This document shows, piece after piece, positions 24,271-33,117 of a stretch of DNA of 34,500 nt (positions are counted from its first letter, which is position 1; each line of letters begins with the position of its first letter). The notes below the pieces were generated by a model. The model was not told the DNA's origin. It made no database searches and saw only the letters and a program-made list of their open reading frames with translations. The stretch is from an uncultured delta proteobacterium (GTDB taxonomy: Bacteria; Desulfobacterota; Desulfobulbia; Desulfobulbales; Desulfocapsaceae). Position numbers and translations under genes: made by a program. The DNA is taken from NCBI GenBank assembly GCA_903875445.1, contig CAIQWD010000083.1, forward strand, positions 1-34,500, read 5' to 3'.

Positions 24271-24677
24271 GGTCGATTGCCACCACCTTGCCCACCCCGA
24301 TAACCGGAATCGCCCTGGCCGCTTCTGCCTCCACCCTGGCCACCGCGTCCTCCACCCTGGCCTCCACGGCCACCGCCTGGGCCTCCACGGCCACCACTTC
24401 TGCTGCCTCCTCCGCCTCTGCCTGCGCCCCCTTCAGGGCGTGGCCGCGCCTCATTGACAACAATCGCTCTGCCTTTTAATTCCTTGCCGTTCAGTCCTTC
24501 TATCGCCGCCTTACCATCGGCCTCCGCGGCCATTTCCACAAAGCCGAAACCTTTCGATTGTCCGGTATTTTTGTCTGTAATAATGGAGGCAGAGTTAACC
24601 GGTCCGAATGCCTCGAGAGCCTGCCGTAACTCTTCTTCAGTGACGTTGTACGACAAATTCCCCACGTATATCTTCAT
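24267..24677 (-). CDS. RRM RNA-binding protein with glycine-rich tail
   Basis: 136 residues from the ATG at 24677, which has AAGGAG upstream; an upstream ATG would add six residues but lacks a site. One RRM domain fills residues 1-80: RNP2 is IYVGNL (3-8) and RNP1 KGFGFVEM (42-49), with both aromatic positions that stack on RNA bases. The tail (about 85-136) is almost wholly Gly, Arg, Gln and Ser, made of repeats such as GGRGGQG. Bacterial RRM proteins of this type are common in cyanobacteria and in delta- and gammaproteobacteria and are often cold-induced; here the function is inferred from the domain only. The DNA coding the tail (about 24276-24430) is a short-period GC-rich repeat. Confidence 0.92.
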   Translation of the reverse strand: MKIYVGNLSYNVTEEELRQALEAFGPVNSASIITDKNTGQSKGFGFVEMAAEADGKAAIEGLNGKELKGRAIVVNEARPRPEGGAGRGGGGSRSGGRGGPGGGRGGQGGGRGGQGGGRSGQGDSGYRGGQGGGNRP

Positions 24678-24723
24678 TCTCTTCTCCTTTTTCATGAATT
24701 AACATGTCCATTACCCTCCGACA

Positions 24724-24752
24724 ATCATACCACTATTATATTATCTACTCAA
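24724..24752 (-). promoter_or_regulatory. Sigma-70 promoter of the RRM protein gene
   Basis: On the minus strand TTGAGT (24752-24747) and TATGAT (24729-24724) are 17 bases apart in AT-rich DNA. Transcription would begin near 24717, leaving a leader of about 40 bases before the ATG. Confidence 0.6.
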
Positions 24753-24890
24753 ATTTATAAGAGTAATCAACGAATCTCCTGTTGTTCCATCGGTTTCTTG
24801 CAGGAAAAGCCGTCGGCACAACGAAATACTCTTATGTGAGAAAGATCTGGGGGTTCGAGAGAGAAACAGGGAGAGGTCTTCTCGCCCTTG

Positions 24891-25781
24891 TCACTCGTCC
24901 TTCTGAAGAAAGCTATTCCACTCGCATTCGGCCATCGGGCTATACCCCTTTTCCTGCAAGATGACGTCGAAGTGAAGAAGGCTCATGGCGATAAGATCGG
25001 CATGGGGATTGCCGAGACTGGCGGAACGATTGGCGGTGAGCAGGTATCTGCGGCACTTGTCGCAGGTGAAGGCGGAATCCTCCTTTTGCCCGTCGATAAA
25101 GAAAATATTGGTGTTTTGCGGGTCTTCGTGCTCACAATATGGGCAAGTGAGGCGGGAAAACGGCCAGGCATGGCCGCAATCAGCGCATTGCAACCGGCGT
25201 TGTCCTTGATCACCAAGGATTGCCAGGTGGGGAAGGGCGCCGCAGACCGGGCAATAGCCTTTTTTCCAGGGATGAGCGGCCAGTTCCGCCTGCATGTCCC
25301 TGGCCTTTTTGCTCAGCATGAAACGGTTGAGGACACGCAGGAAGAGGTGGAGCGAGGTCGGAGAAATTGCCAGATGGGCGGCCTTCTCAGAAAGCTGCCC
25401 ATCTGCTTCTTGGTTATTGACGAAGAGTTGAGAAAAGCAATGGTACTTTCCTTCGGTAAAGCGCCGCAAAAGTACCTCCATGTCTTGCCCGAGATGCGGG
25501 AATCCCTGGGAAATGGCTTTTGCTGCCGACCACCCGGCACTGCCCCAGGGGTCATCCGCGAAAAAAAGCTGGTGTTGCCGGTTGAGCGGAATGCCCTCGG
25601 CAAAGCGAAGCGGATCGATCGGCAAAGCTCGCGGATCAACAGCCGTGTCCGACAGCCATTGATTCTTTTCGACAAGCAGGGGGCCAAAGGCCTTGAGCAG
25701 GTTTTCGAGATGGGGTTGGGCAATGCGAAGCTGCTCAATTTCACTCATCAGGTCCTCGGTTGTATACAGGTGGTTTGCCAT
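24891..25781 (-). CDS. fdhE: Formate dehydrogenase accessory protein FdhE
   Basis: 296 residues of the FdhE family, which binds the immature formate dehydrogenase catalytic subunit in the cytoplasm and is needed for its activity. The C-terminal rubredoxin-like iron site is made of four CxxC motifs: CPVCG, CADCG, CPYCE and CDKCR, all within about residues 178-250. The N-terminal helical half has the family's sparse features (VDPRALPIDP, LFVNNQEADGQL-like). The gene follows the cytochrome subunit by 167 bases that contain two hairpins, so it is likely to be expressed below the level of the structural genes or from read-through. GAGGAA stands near its ATG. Confidence 0.92.
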   Translation of the reverse strand: MANHLYTTEDLMSEIEQLRIAQPHLENLLKAFGPLLVEKNQWLSDTAVDPRALPIDPLRFAEGIPLNRQHQLFFADDPWGSAGWSAAKAISQGFPHLGQDMEVLLRRFTEGKYHCFSQLFVNNQEADGQLSEKAAHLAISPTSLHLFLRVLNRFMLSKKARDMQAELAAHPWKKGYCPVCGALPHLAILGDQGQRRLQCADCGHAWPFSRLTCPYCEHEDPQNTNIFFIDGQKEDSAFTCDKCRRYLLTANRSASLGNPHADLIAMSLLHFDVILQEKGYSPMAECEWNSFLQKDE

Positions 25782-25808
25782 GATTGTTGTTCCTCGTTCC
25801 GAACGTGC

Positions 25809-25872
25809 CCGATCTCGCCGTGGAGAGATCGGAGTGAAGAAAGGGACCGGGATGTGCTGATATCCCGGCCCC
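25809..25872 (-). terminator. Two hairpins between fdnI and fdhE (attenuator or terminator)
   Basis: On the minus strand the first hairpin pairs 25872-25862 with 25853-25843 (11 bp with one G-U, 8-base loop) and is followed by TTTCTT. A second, perfect 8-bp hairpin pairs GAGATCGG 25825-25832 with CCGATCTC 25809-25816. They probably reduce transcription into fdhE. Confidence 0.6.
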
Positions 25873-25948
25873 TTATATGGAGGTTGCTACCCCCGATAAA
25901 CGCAGTGCATCTTAAATCGGGGCGGTTTGGAAAATGTAATTATTGTAC

Positions 25949-26614
25949 TCAGGCCTTCTTTCCGGAGCACTTTTTCTCACCGCAAACAACCAAGGTACCG
26001 TCTTTTTCCATCTCCTTCAACCACTTCGGATGCTGGGTTTTCACCCAGCCCCGGGTCACCCAACCGGTGAACATCGCCGGAGCAGATCCCGGTGCGCCGA
26101 TGGTCACCAGATAAAGATGGACGAAGAAGAAGGCAAAGATCACCACAAAGCCCAGGGCGTGGAAGACGTACATCAGTCGCAGAGTGCCGACCGCGTAGCC
26201 TTCCGGAAACCAGATGATGAGGCCGCTTGCCACCATGACCGCACCGAAAAGGGCCACCGCCAGAAAGAACATCTTCTGGCCGGGGTTGTACTTACCGACC
26301 TCCGGCACCTTGTCAACATGCCAGAGATAGCCGCCGGCCGCCATGATCCACTGCAGATCCTCGGGGAAGGAAAAGATCCCCGCTTCCCGCCACCACATGA
26401 GAATGGTGAGGACAAGGCTGATCCCGAAGAAGACCCCGCAGTAATTGTGGAGGATTTTCACATTTTCCATACCGCCGACCAGAGAACCAACGACGTTCAG
26501 GCTGTGGTACATCATCGCCATTCCGGTAATGCACAAAAATAGACAAGAGAGGGCGACACACCAGTGCACCACTCGCTCAAAGGGCCCTGTGGCCTTAATC
26601 ATTCCTTTTTTCAT
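25949..26614 (-). CDS. fdnI: Formate dehydrogenase cytochrome b subunit
   Basis: 221 residues with four transmembrane helices, matching the FdnI/FdoI gamma subunit of respiratory formate dehydrogenase. Histidines suited to bind two haem b groups are visible: VVHWCVALSC (helix I), ILHNYCGVFFG (helix II), and YVFHALGFVVIFAFFFVHLYL (helix IV). It receives electrons from the iron-sulfur subunit and reduces menaquinone in the inner membrane. Its ATG overlaps the stop of the iron-sulfur gene (ATGA). The C-terminus carries a cysteine and a lysine-rich end not needed for function in the family. Confidence 0.94.
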   Translation of the reverse strand: MKKGMIKATGPFERVVHWCVALSCLFLCITGMAMMYHSLNVVGSLVGGMENVKILHNYCGVFFGISLVLTILMWWREAGIFSFPEDLQWIMAAGGYLWHVDKVPEVGKYNPGQKMFFLAVALFGAVMVASGLIIWFPEGYAVGTLRLMYVFHALGFVVIFAFFFVHLYLVTIGAPGSAPAMFTGWVTRGWVKTQHPKWLKEMEKDGTLVVCGEKKCSGKKA

Positions 26615-27408
26615 GACTCTTTCCCTCCTTCACAGGTAGTTTCCTCTTCCGGGGTCTTCGGCCCGTGGGTGATATAGTGGAGGAAGGCCCCAGCCACCAC
26701 AGCTCCCGCGGTGATCAGACCGGCCGGTTTCAAAATATCCTTCCAGACTATGATCGACAGCGGCATCTTCGGATCGGTTGGCAGATGCTCGTAGACCTCC
26801 GCCTTTTCCGTCAGGACATAGAGCACATGGGTGCCGTCGACGAACTTGTCACCGTAGACGCTGGCGTCGCCACCCAGTTCGGTTGCCCTCTTGTGGGCCT
26901 TGGCGAGCATGGCATCGCGATCGCCGAAGGTGATTGCTCCGGTCGGGCACGACAGAACACAGGCCGGCGGTTGATTGGCCAGGAGCCTGGTGTAGCAGAG
27001 GTCACATTTACTTATTCGGTTGGTTGCGGTATTCATCTTCGGCACCCCAAACGGGCAGGCTGGGATGCAGGCCTTGCAACCGATACACTTATGGGCTTTC
27101 AGGGCCACACTGCCGAATTCCGTATGGTACAAGGCCTCGGTAGGACAGACCTTGATGCAGGCCGCATCGGTGCAGTGCATGCAACCGTCTTTTCTGAACA
27201 GCCATTTGACGTTGCCGCCCCGGTCTTCAATCTCCTGGAAGCGAATGAGCGTCCAGGTGTTCCACTGCAGGTCGGGCGGGTTTTGGTAGCTTCCGAAGTT
27301 GTTGGTCTTCGAAGCCGGCATTTCATTCCACTGCTTACAGGCGACCTGACAACCGCGACAAGCGGTACAGCGCGAGAGATCGATCAGTTTTATAAGTTCT
27401 TGTTTCAT
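26611..27408 (-). CDS. fdnH: Formate dehydrogenase iron-sulfur subunit
   Basis: 265 residues with the four [4Fe-4S] motifs of the FdnH beta subunit: CTACRGCQVAC, CMHCTDAACIKVCP, CIGCKACIPACP, and CDLCYTRLLANQPPACVLSCP. A C-terminal membrane helix (about 225-248, KPAGLITAGAVVAGAFLHYI) anchors it on the periplasmic face, as in E. coli FDH-N. It carries electrons from the catalytic subunit to the cytochrome. GGGGGTGAAACG before the ATG is the ribosome binding region, and 12 bases separate it from the fdnG stop. Confidence 0.95.
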   Translation of the reverse strand: MKQELIKLIDLSRCTACRGCQVACKQWNEMPASKTNNFGSYQNPPDLQWNTWTLIRFQEIEDRGGNVKWLFRKDGCMHCTDAACIKVCPTEALYHTEFGSVALKAHKCIGCKACIPACPFGVPKMNTATNRISKCDLCYTRLLANQPPACVLSCPTGAITFGDRDAMLAKAHKRATELGGDASVYGDKFVDGTHVLYVLTEKAEVYEHLPTDPKMPLSIIVWKDILKPAGLITAGAVVAGAFLHYITHGPKTPEEETTCEGGKES

Positions 27409-27420
27409 CGTTTCACCCCC

Positions 27421-30400
27421 TTAAGCCTTTCTGATATTGACCATGAACGCCTTATACTCGGGACAGAAAGTATTAGGGCAACCCACGGAGGGTGTCAGGT
27501 GATTGACCGAAGCATCAGCAGCTCCGTCCGGCCAGCGCCAGCCGTAGTTGAACGGAATACCCACCTCATGCACGGTCTTTCCTTCGACCTGGAAAGGTTT
27601 CATGCGTTTAGTTACCATGGCGACAACTGGAATCTCGCCCCTCACCGAGGAAACCTTGACCTTCTCGCCATTTTTGATGCCGAGTTTCTGAGCCAAAACC
27701 TCGCTTATCTCCATATAGGCCTCGGGCATCATCTCCAGAAGCCAAGGTTGCCAGCGGGTGAAACCGGTACACCAGTGTTCTGTGCACGAATAGGTAGTGC
27801 AGACATAGGGGAATTTTTCATCGGCATTCGCCACCTTGTCCAGATCACTCTTGAAGATAGTAATTGTTGGGTTGACCAGTTGCGGGGAGAAGGGGTTTTT
27901 GGCAAGAGGTCCTTCCAGAGGTTCATAATGCTCGGGGAAGGGGCCTTCGACCATGCCGGCGCCAAAGATGGCACCGACACCGTCAGCCTTCATGATGAAG
28001 GGGTATTTACCCTTTTCCTTGTCGCCGAGTGGCGGCCACGGACCATCGGCGACGTCACCGACCCATTTGTCGCCTACCCATTCGAGGAGTTTCATCTTCG
28101 GGTTGTAGGGTTTGCCGTTCAGATCGCAGGAAGCGCGGTTGTAGATGATGCGGCGGTTGAGCGGCCAGGCGTAGGACCAGTCGGCAAAGAGGCCGAGACC
28201 GGTCGGATCTTCCTTGCCCCGCTTCATCATCTTATTGACGCCCTTCTGCTCAAAACTCCCTGACATCAACCAGTTGCCGCTAGAGGTGGAGCCATCGGCC
28301 ATGAGTTTAGCGAAGGTCGGCACCAGTTCGCCTTTCAGATTCACCTCTTTCGGCGCCTTGCCGGTCGGGTCCTCAATGGTCACATCCTTGGTATAATGGC
28401 CATTGATGATCTTCGAGGCCTTGAGGACATCGAACTTGCCCCAGGCGTCTTTATAATCCCATTTCAGGTTGAGAAGCTGTTCCGGACAGGCTCCGCCCTC
28501 TTTCTGGTACAGATCGCGCAGGGCATCGATGATGCGCATGGTGATATCGCCGTCGGACAGGGCATCACCCGGTGGATTGGCGGCCTTGTAGCGCCACTGC
28601 ACCCAGCGGCCGGAGTTACTCTGACTGCCTTCTTTTTCCATGCTGGCCGCCGCGGGCAGGAGGAAGACCTCGGTATCGACGGTCTTCGGATCGACGCCGG
28701 GCGCCTTCCAGAACGAAGCGGTTTCGTTGTCGAAGATATTGACGTTGACCAGCCACTTCAGTTTCTGCAAGCCTTTGCGGACCTTGGTGCTGTTCGGCGA
28801 ACTCACCGCGATATTGCTACCGTAAGCGAAAAAGCCTTTGATTTTGCCGGCATACATGCTGTCGATGGTATGCAGGATGGAGTAGTGCTTGCCATCGTCC
28901 ATCTTCGGCAGCCAGGAGTAACCAAATTCGTTCTCGGCGGTCGCCTTGTCGCCCCACATCGCCTTCAGGAAACTGACCGTATACTTCGGATAGTTTTGAT
29001 ACCAGTTGGCCGATTGCGGGTCGGTCGACTTGGAGGTGTATTTGTCGTTATACTTCTGCAGGGTATCGATCGAGCCGCTGGGCATCTTCAGGTAGCCCGG
29101 CAGGATATTGTAGAGAATGGCATGGTCGGTCGAGCCCTGGACGTTCGGCTCACCGCGCAGGGCGTTGATGCCGCCGCCGCAGATCCCCATATTGCCAAGG
29201 AGCAGCTGGATGATCGACATGGTGCGGATATTCTGGCTGCCGGTGGTATGGTGGGTCCAGCCGAGGGCGTAGCATTCGGTACCGGCCTTGTCCTTGGCGC
29301 CGGTGGCACCGTACTCTTGGTAGACCTTAAGGAGATTTTCCTTGGAAACGCCGGTAATCGAGGAGACCTGATCGAGAGTGTAGCGCTCATAATGCTTTTT
29401 CAGCATCTGATAGACGCAGCGGGGATTCTCCAGGGTATAATCGCGGACCGGGATGCCCTTCTCGTCTTTTTCGACGGTCCAGGTATCTTTATTGTAACTG
29501 CGTTTCTCCTGGTTATAGCCGGAGAACAGGCCATCCTTGAAGTCGTAACCGGAACTTACAATCTGCGAGGCGTTGGTGTAGTACTTGACGTATTCTTCCT
29601 GGATGAGATTATTGTCGATAATATGCTTGATCATCCCGCCGAGGAAGGCGATATCGGTACCGGAACGGAGCGGCACATGATAATCGCAACGGGCGGAGGT
29701 GCGGGTATAGCGTGGGTCGACATGGATGATCTTCGCGCCCCGATCCTTTGCCCGCATGATCCATTTGAAGGCGATCGGATGGTTTTCGGCGGCATTGCTG
29801 CCCATGATAAGAATACAGTCACTGTTCTTTAAATCGATATAATGGTTCGTCATCGAACCTCGGCCAAACGACTCTCCCAGAGCCGCTACGGAGGGGCTGT
29901 GTCAGACCCGGGCCTGGTGATCGATGTTGACGAGCCCCATCGCCCGGCAGGCGACGGAGAGCGTCCAGCATTCCTCGTTGCCGATATTCGAGGAGCCGTA
30001 GTGGCCGATGGATTCTAACCGGTTAACCACTTCGCCTTTGTCGTTTTTGGTTATAAAATCGGCATCGCGGGTGTCTTTCACCAGACGGGCGATACGCTGC
30101 AGGGTCCAGTTCCAATCTTTCTCTTCCCATTTGTCGCTCTTTGGCGCCCGGTAAAGCACCTTGCGCAACCGATGGCTGTTGACCTCGGTTAGGCCAAAGA
30201 GTCCTGCGCCCTTGGCACAGAGCGAACCCTCGTTGATCGGATGATCCGGGTCTCCTTCGATATTGAAGATCTTGCCGGTCAGCCGGTCGGTGCTGCAGAT
30301 GAGGCCGCAACCGACGGAACAGTAACAACAAATTGTTGTCGTCTGTTTAGCCGTCCGTATCCGGTCCATCTTGCCGAGTCCGGCAGCATGGGCCTTCAAG

Positions 30401-30489
30401 GCGGTGAGGTCCAGCCCGAGCGAGGACAGGGCCAACCCTGAGCCGATCGCACCGGACATGGACAGAAATCTCCTCCTGGTGATTTTCAT
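27421..30489 (-). CDS. fdnG: Selenocysteine-containing formate dehydrogenase catalytic subunit
   Basis: Read through one in-frame TGA (29904-29902) this is a single protein of 1022 residues. A twin-arginine signal (TRRRFLSM, then a hydrophobic stretch to about 36) sends the folded enzyme to the periplasm. The N-terminal cluster motif CYCSVGC ends at Cys61. The TGA falls at residue 196 in the context ARV-U-HSPSVAALGESFGRGSMTNH, the molybdenum or tungsten ligand of this family; E. coli FdnG also has its selenocysteine at 196. The rest is the molybdopterin oxidoreductase domain and the C-terminal dinucleotide-binding domain, ending near VNHLTPSVGCPNT. The enzyme oxidises formate to CO2. AAGGAG lies 5 bases before the ATG. 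Two separate genes would be a wrong call. Confidence 0.96.
29869..29904 (-). promoter_or_regulatory. Selenocysteine UGA with candidate SECIS hairpin
   Basis: Directly after the UGA, CUCC (29893-29890) can pair with GGAG (29877-29874) around a 12-base loop that contains GGCUCU, in the position where bacterial SELB-binding hairpins lie. The pairing is short and I cannot fold it, so the exact structure is a proposal; the coding evidence for selenocysteine is much stronger. Confidence 0.5.
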
Positions 30490-30543
30490 ACGTTCTCCTT
30501 TTTGCTGAGGTTAGTGAATTCTCCGTGGAGTAGGGCACGGCTG

Positions 30544-30559
30544 TGCACCTCCTGTGCCA
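30544..30559 (-). promoter_or_regulatory. Sigma-54 type -24/-12 promoter for the formate dehydrogenase operon
   Basis: On the minus strand the sequence reads TGGCAC, five bases, GTGCA: GG and GC are exactly 10 bases apart, with one mismatch to the TGGCAC-N5-TTGCA consensus. It ends 55 bases before the fdnG ATG. The same DNA forms a TGCACCT/AGGTGCA inverted repeat (30544-30550, 30562-30568). Further upstream (30661-30710) the motif ATTAC occurs twice and ATGTAA once, possible activator sites. Confidence 0.6.
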
Positions 30560-30871
30560 ATAGGTGCAGATGTATAGCACCTTTGATTTTGCGAACAACA
30601 CATTTCCTTTAGATAGCAAAGAACGACTTATTCAGACATGTGCTTGATTTATTTAGATTTTATGTAAGTAAATTGATTACCTCTTTGTAGGCAAACAGAT
30701 TACATGCGCCTAGGTTTCCTGACTACAGAATACTTGGCCTGTTATGGAGGTGGGAGAAAACGAACTCTTATCGGCTGAACGATTATTTTGCAGGACGTTG
30801 ATCCGGAAAAAATAACTCAAGAAAACGTCTATTGGCAAAAAACTCTATCTCATCGGTATTATTATTATTCA

Positions 30872-32284
30872 TTATTTTCGTTCAAGCAGATTCCGCGCCG
30901 TACTGATCTCCACATAGGAGGCCCCGTAGGCGGAACCGAAATTGCCGGCAAGCACCGTGATAAGACTCTCCTCGTCGAAATGTTTCTCCGCCAGCAGCCG
31001 GTTGAGTGCCGTCCGTAAAAACTCGTGGGAAGAGATGTCGGTCGGCATAAAAGAGGCGTAAACGCCGTAGGACAGAGCCAGTTCCCGCATTACCCGCTGG
31101 CTGTAGCACTGGGCAAAGATCGGGTTTTCGCCCCGGTAGGCAACCAGGCTGAGAATGGTCTTGCCGCTGATCGAATCGGCTATCAGGGCCTTGGTCGAAA
31201 GCCGCAGAGACGCCTTGACTGCTGCCTTGGCAAGATAACTGGTGACGCTGTGCTCGGCTTCGTACGGCGAGTCGGTGAAGGTACTGAGGCTGGACTCGAT
31301 CTCTTCGGCGATTTTCGTCATCATTTGCACCGATTCGAGCGGATATTTGCCAAAGGCGGTTTCGCCCGAGAGCATGATCGCATCGGTTCGGTCAAGGCAG
31401 GCGTTGGCGACGTCGGAGACCTCGGCCCGGGTCGGCCGAGGTGACTTGATCATCGACTGGAGCATTTGGGTGGCAATGATCACCGGTTTCCGTCGTTCAA
31501 TGCATTTTCGCACCAGCTTTTTCTGGATAATGGGGATCCTTTCGGCAGGGATCTCGATGGCCAGATCGCCGCGGGCGACCATCACGCCATAAACGTGATC
31601 AAGGATCTCGTCGATATTGTCCACCCCTTGCTGGTTTTCTATCTTGGCGATAATCTTGATCGGACTTCTCTTGGCGTCGAGGATCTCCTGGATGGCTAGG
31701 ACATCTTCCTTGTTGCGCACGAAGGAATGGGCGATGAAGTCAATCTCCTGCTCGGCGGCAAAGGCAACGAAAGCCCGATCTTTTTCGGTGAGGGAAGGGA
31801 GATTTTTTATCTTGACCGAGGGCAGATTGATACTTTTCTTGCCTTTGATCGAGCCGTCGTTTTTCACCTCGCACAGCAGCTTAAAGGGGTCTTTCTCTCG
31901 CACCTCCAGCTCTATCTCTCCGTCATCAATGAGGATCTTGTCTCCAACCGACAGTTCTTCGACAAAATGGTCGTAGGTCAGGCAGATATTTCCCGGCGTA
32001 CATTCGCCATTTTTATCGCCGGTGACGTACACCATATCGCCGGCCACAACCGGGATATCGGCCTTGGCCAGGGTGGTTCTGATTTCCGGCCCCTTGGTGT
32101 CGATGATGATGGCGATCCGGTTGCTTACCTTTCGTACATTCTTGATAACCGCCAGGGCGTCTTCAGGCACCTGATGGGCGGTATTCAACCTGACCACGTC
32201 CATCCCGGCATGATGCATGCGGGTGAGAAAGGGGACATCGCACATCTGGTTGGAAATCGTCGCAATGATTTTCGTTTTTTTCAT
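30872..32284 (-). CDS. pyk: Pyruvate kinase
   Basis: 470 residues from the ATG at 32284 (473 from a TTG at 32293 that overlaps the motB stop). Catalytic elements are present: the Lys in IIAKIENQQGVDNIDEIL, the metal site VMVARGDLAIEIP, and ATQMLQSMIKSPRPTRAEVSDVANACLDRTDAIMLSGETA. The N-terminal segment is divergent: TKIIATIS in place of the usual KIVCTIGP, and RLNTAHQ in place of RxNFSHG, so the Ser/Phe of the common motif are Thr and Ala. It converts phosphoenolpyruvate and ADP to pyruvate and ATP. Unusually, it is the last gene of a flagellar motor operon, with no gap after motB. Confidence 0.92.
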   Translation of the reverse strand: MKKTKIIATISNQMCDVPFLTRMHHAGMDVVRLNTAHQVPEDALAVIKNVRKVSNRIAIIIDTKGPEIRTTLAKADIPVVAGDMVYVTGDKNGECTPGNICLTYDHFVEELSVGDKILIDDGEIELEVREKDPFKLLCEVKNDGSIKGKKSINLPSVKIKNLPSLTEKDRAFVAFAAEQEIDFIAHSFVRNKEDVLAIQEILDAKRSPIKIIAKIENQQGVDNIDEILDHVYGVMVARGDLAIEIPAERIPIIQKKLVRKCIERRKPVIIATQMLQSMIKSPRPTRAEVSDVANACLDRTDAIMLSGETAFGKYPLESVQMMTKIAEEIESSLSTFTDSPYEAEHSVTSYLAKAAVKASLRLSTKALIADSISGKTILSLVAYRGENPIFAQCYSQRVMRELALSYGVYASFMPTDISSHEFLRTALNRLLAEKHFDEESLITVLAGNFGSAYGASYVEISTARNLLERK

Positions 32285-32289
32285 AGGGA

Positions 32290-33105
32290 TCAAAGCACCG
32301 GTTTATCTCCCTTCGTTTCCAGGAGAATAATATCGACCCTGCGGTTTTTTTTACGACCTGCTTCAGTGTCATTACTGGCAATCGGTCGGTATTGGCCGTA
32401 CCCGGCGATGGAGATATTCACCGGGGAAAAGTCATAGTTTGTAAGAAAAATCCGCATGATATTTGTCGCCCGGTCGAGCGACAGATCCCAATTGGTTTTA
32501 TAACGGGCTGTTGATATCGGCAAGTTGTCGGTGTGCCCTTCAATGCGTATCTGCTGATTGCCGATGGAAGATATCGCTCCGGCAATTATACCTATCAAAG
32601 GCAGCGATTCCGGTTTAAGAGTTGCACTGCCCGGTTCGAAATAGATATCTTCTTCCAAGCGAATCGCCAGCCCGCGCGAAGATTCTTCGACCACGACATC
32701 GCCGACAATCTGCAGAGGTTTTAAGGAAACTTTAATCATTTTTTTGAGTTCCTGAAAATCGCCGGCACGACCTTGCGACTTCTTCCCTGCATCCGAGGCA
32801 TTCTTGCCTTTCTCGGCATCTTCCTGTATTCGCTGATTTTTCGGAGGTGCCGGCACAATTTCCAAGGACGGAATAGCCTTAATCTCAGTGCTGGGAAGGA
32901 GATTAGAACTGCTGGTGCCGGCTCCGGCGGTGATCCCGAAGGCACTGCGATACGAGGCGGCTACCATATCCACCTTCTTCTTATCGGTTTGTGACATTGC
33001 ATAGAGGGTAACAAAGACAGCAAACAGCAGGGTGATAAAATCAGCGTAAGAGACCAACCATCTTTCGTGATTAGCAGCTTTTTCGGGAGCTTTCTTTCTT
33101 GCCAT
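32290..33105 (-). CDS. motB: Flagellar motor stator protein MotB
   Basis: 271 residues. The single membrane helix WLVSYADFITLLFAVFVTLYAMS contains the proton-binding Asp (about 22) in the SYADF motif. A plug and linker follow, then an OmpA-type peptidoglycan-binding domain from about 150: IRIEGHTDNLPI, SLDRATNIMRIF, and a C-terminal KKNRRVDIILLE. It anchors the MotA-MotB channel to the cell wall and conducts the ions that turn the flagellum. AGGAGG stands 8 bases before the ATG. The motA stop is 12 bases upstream. Confidence 0.93.
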   Translation of the reverse strand: MARKKAPEKAANHERWLVSYADFITLLFAVFVTLYAMSQTDKKKVDMVAASYRSAFGITAGAGTSSSNLLPSTEIKAIPSLEIVPAPPKNQRIQEDAEKGKNASDAGKKSQGRAGDFQELKKMIKVSLKPLQIVGDVVVEESSRGLAIRLEEDIYFEPGSATLKPESLPLIGIIAGAISSIGNQQIRIEGHTDNLPISTARYKTNWDLSLDRATNIMRIFLTNYDFSPVNISIAGYGQYRPIASNDTEAGRKKNRRVDIILLETKGDKPVL

Positions 33106-33117
33106 TGTTTCGACCTC

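Noticed and set aside
24276-24430. Short-period GC-rich repeat that looks like a satellite or CRISPR-like array
   Set aside because: It is the coding sequence for the glycine-rich tail of the RRM protein; there are no regular spacers.
26665-29832. Two long plus-strand frames of 532 and 478 codons
   Set aside because: They are antisense to fdnH and fdnG, a result of GC-rich codon use, and lack ribosome binding sites and domains.
29853-29902. A frameshift or nonsense mutation splitting the formate dehydrogenase gene
   Set aside because: The TGA stands exactly at the conserved selenocysteine position and the frame continues in phase on both sides.
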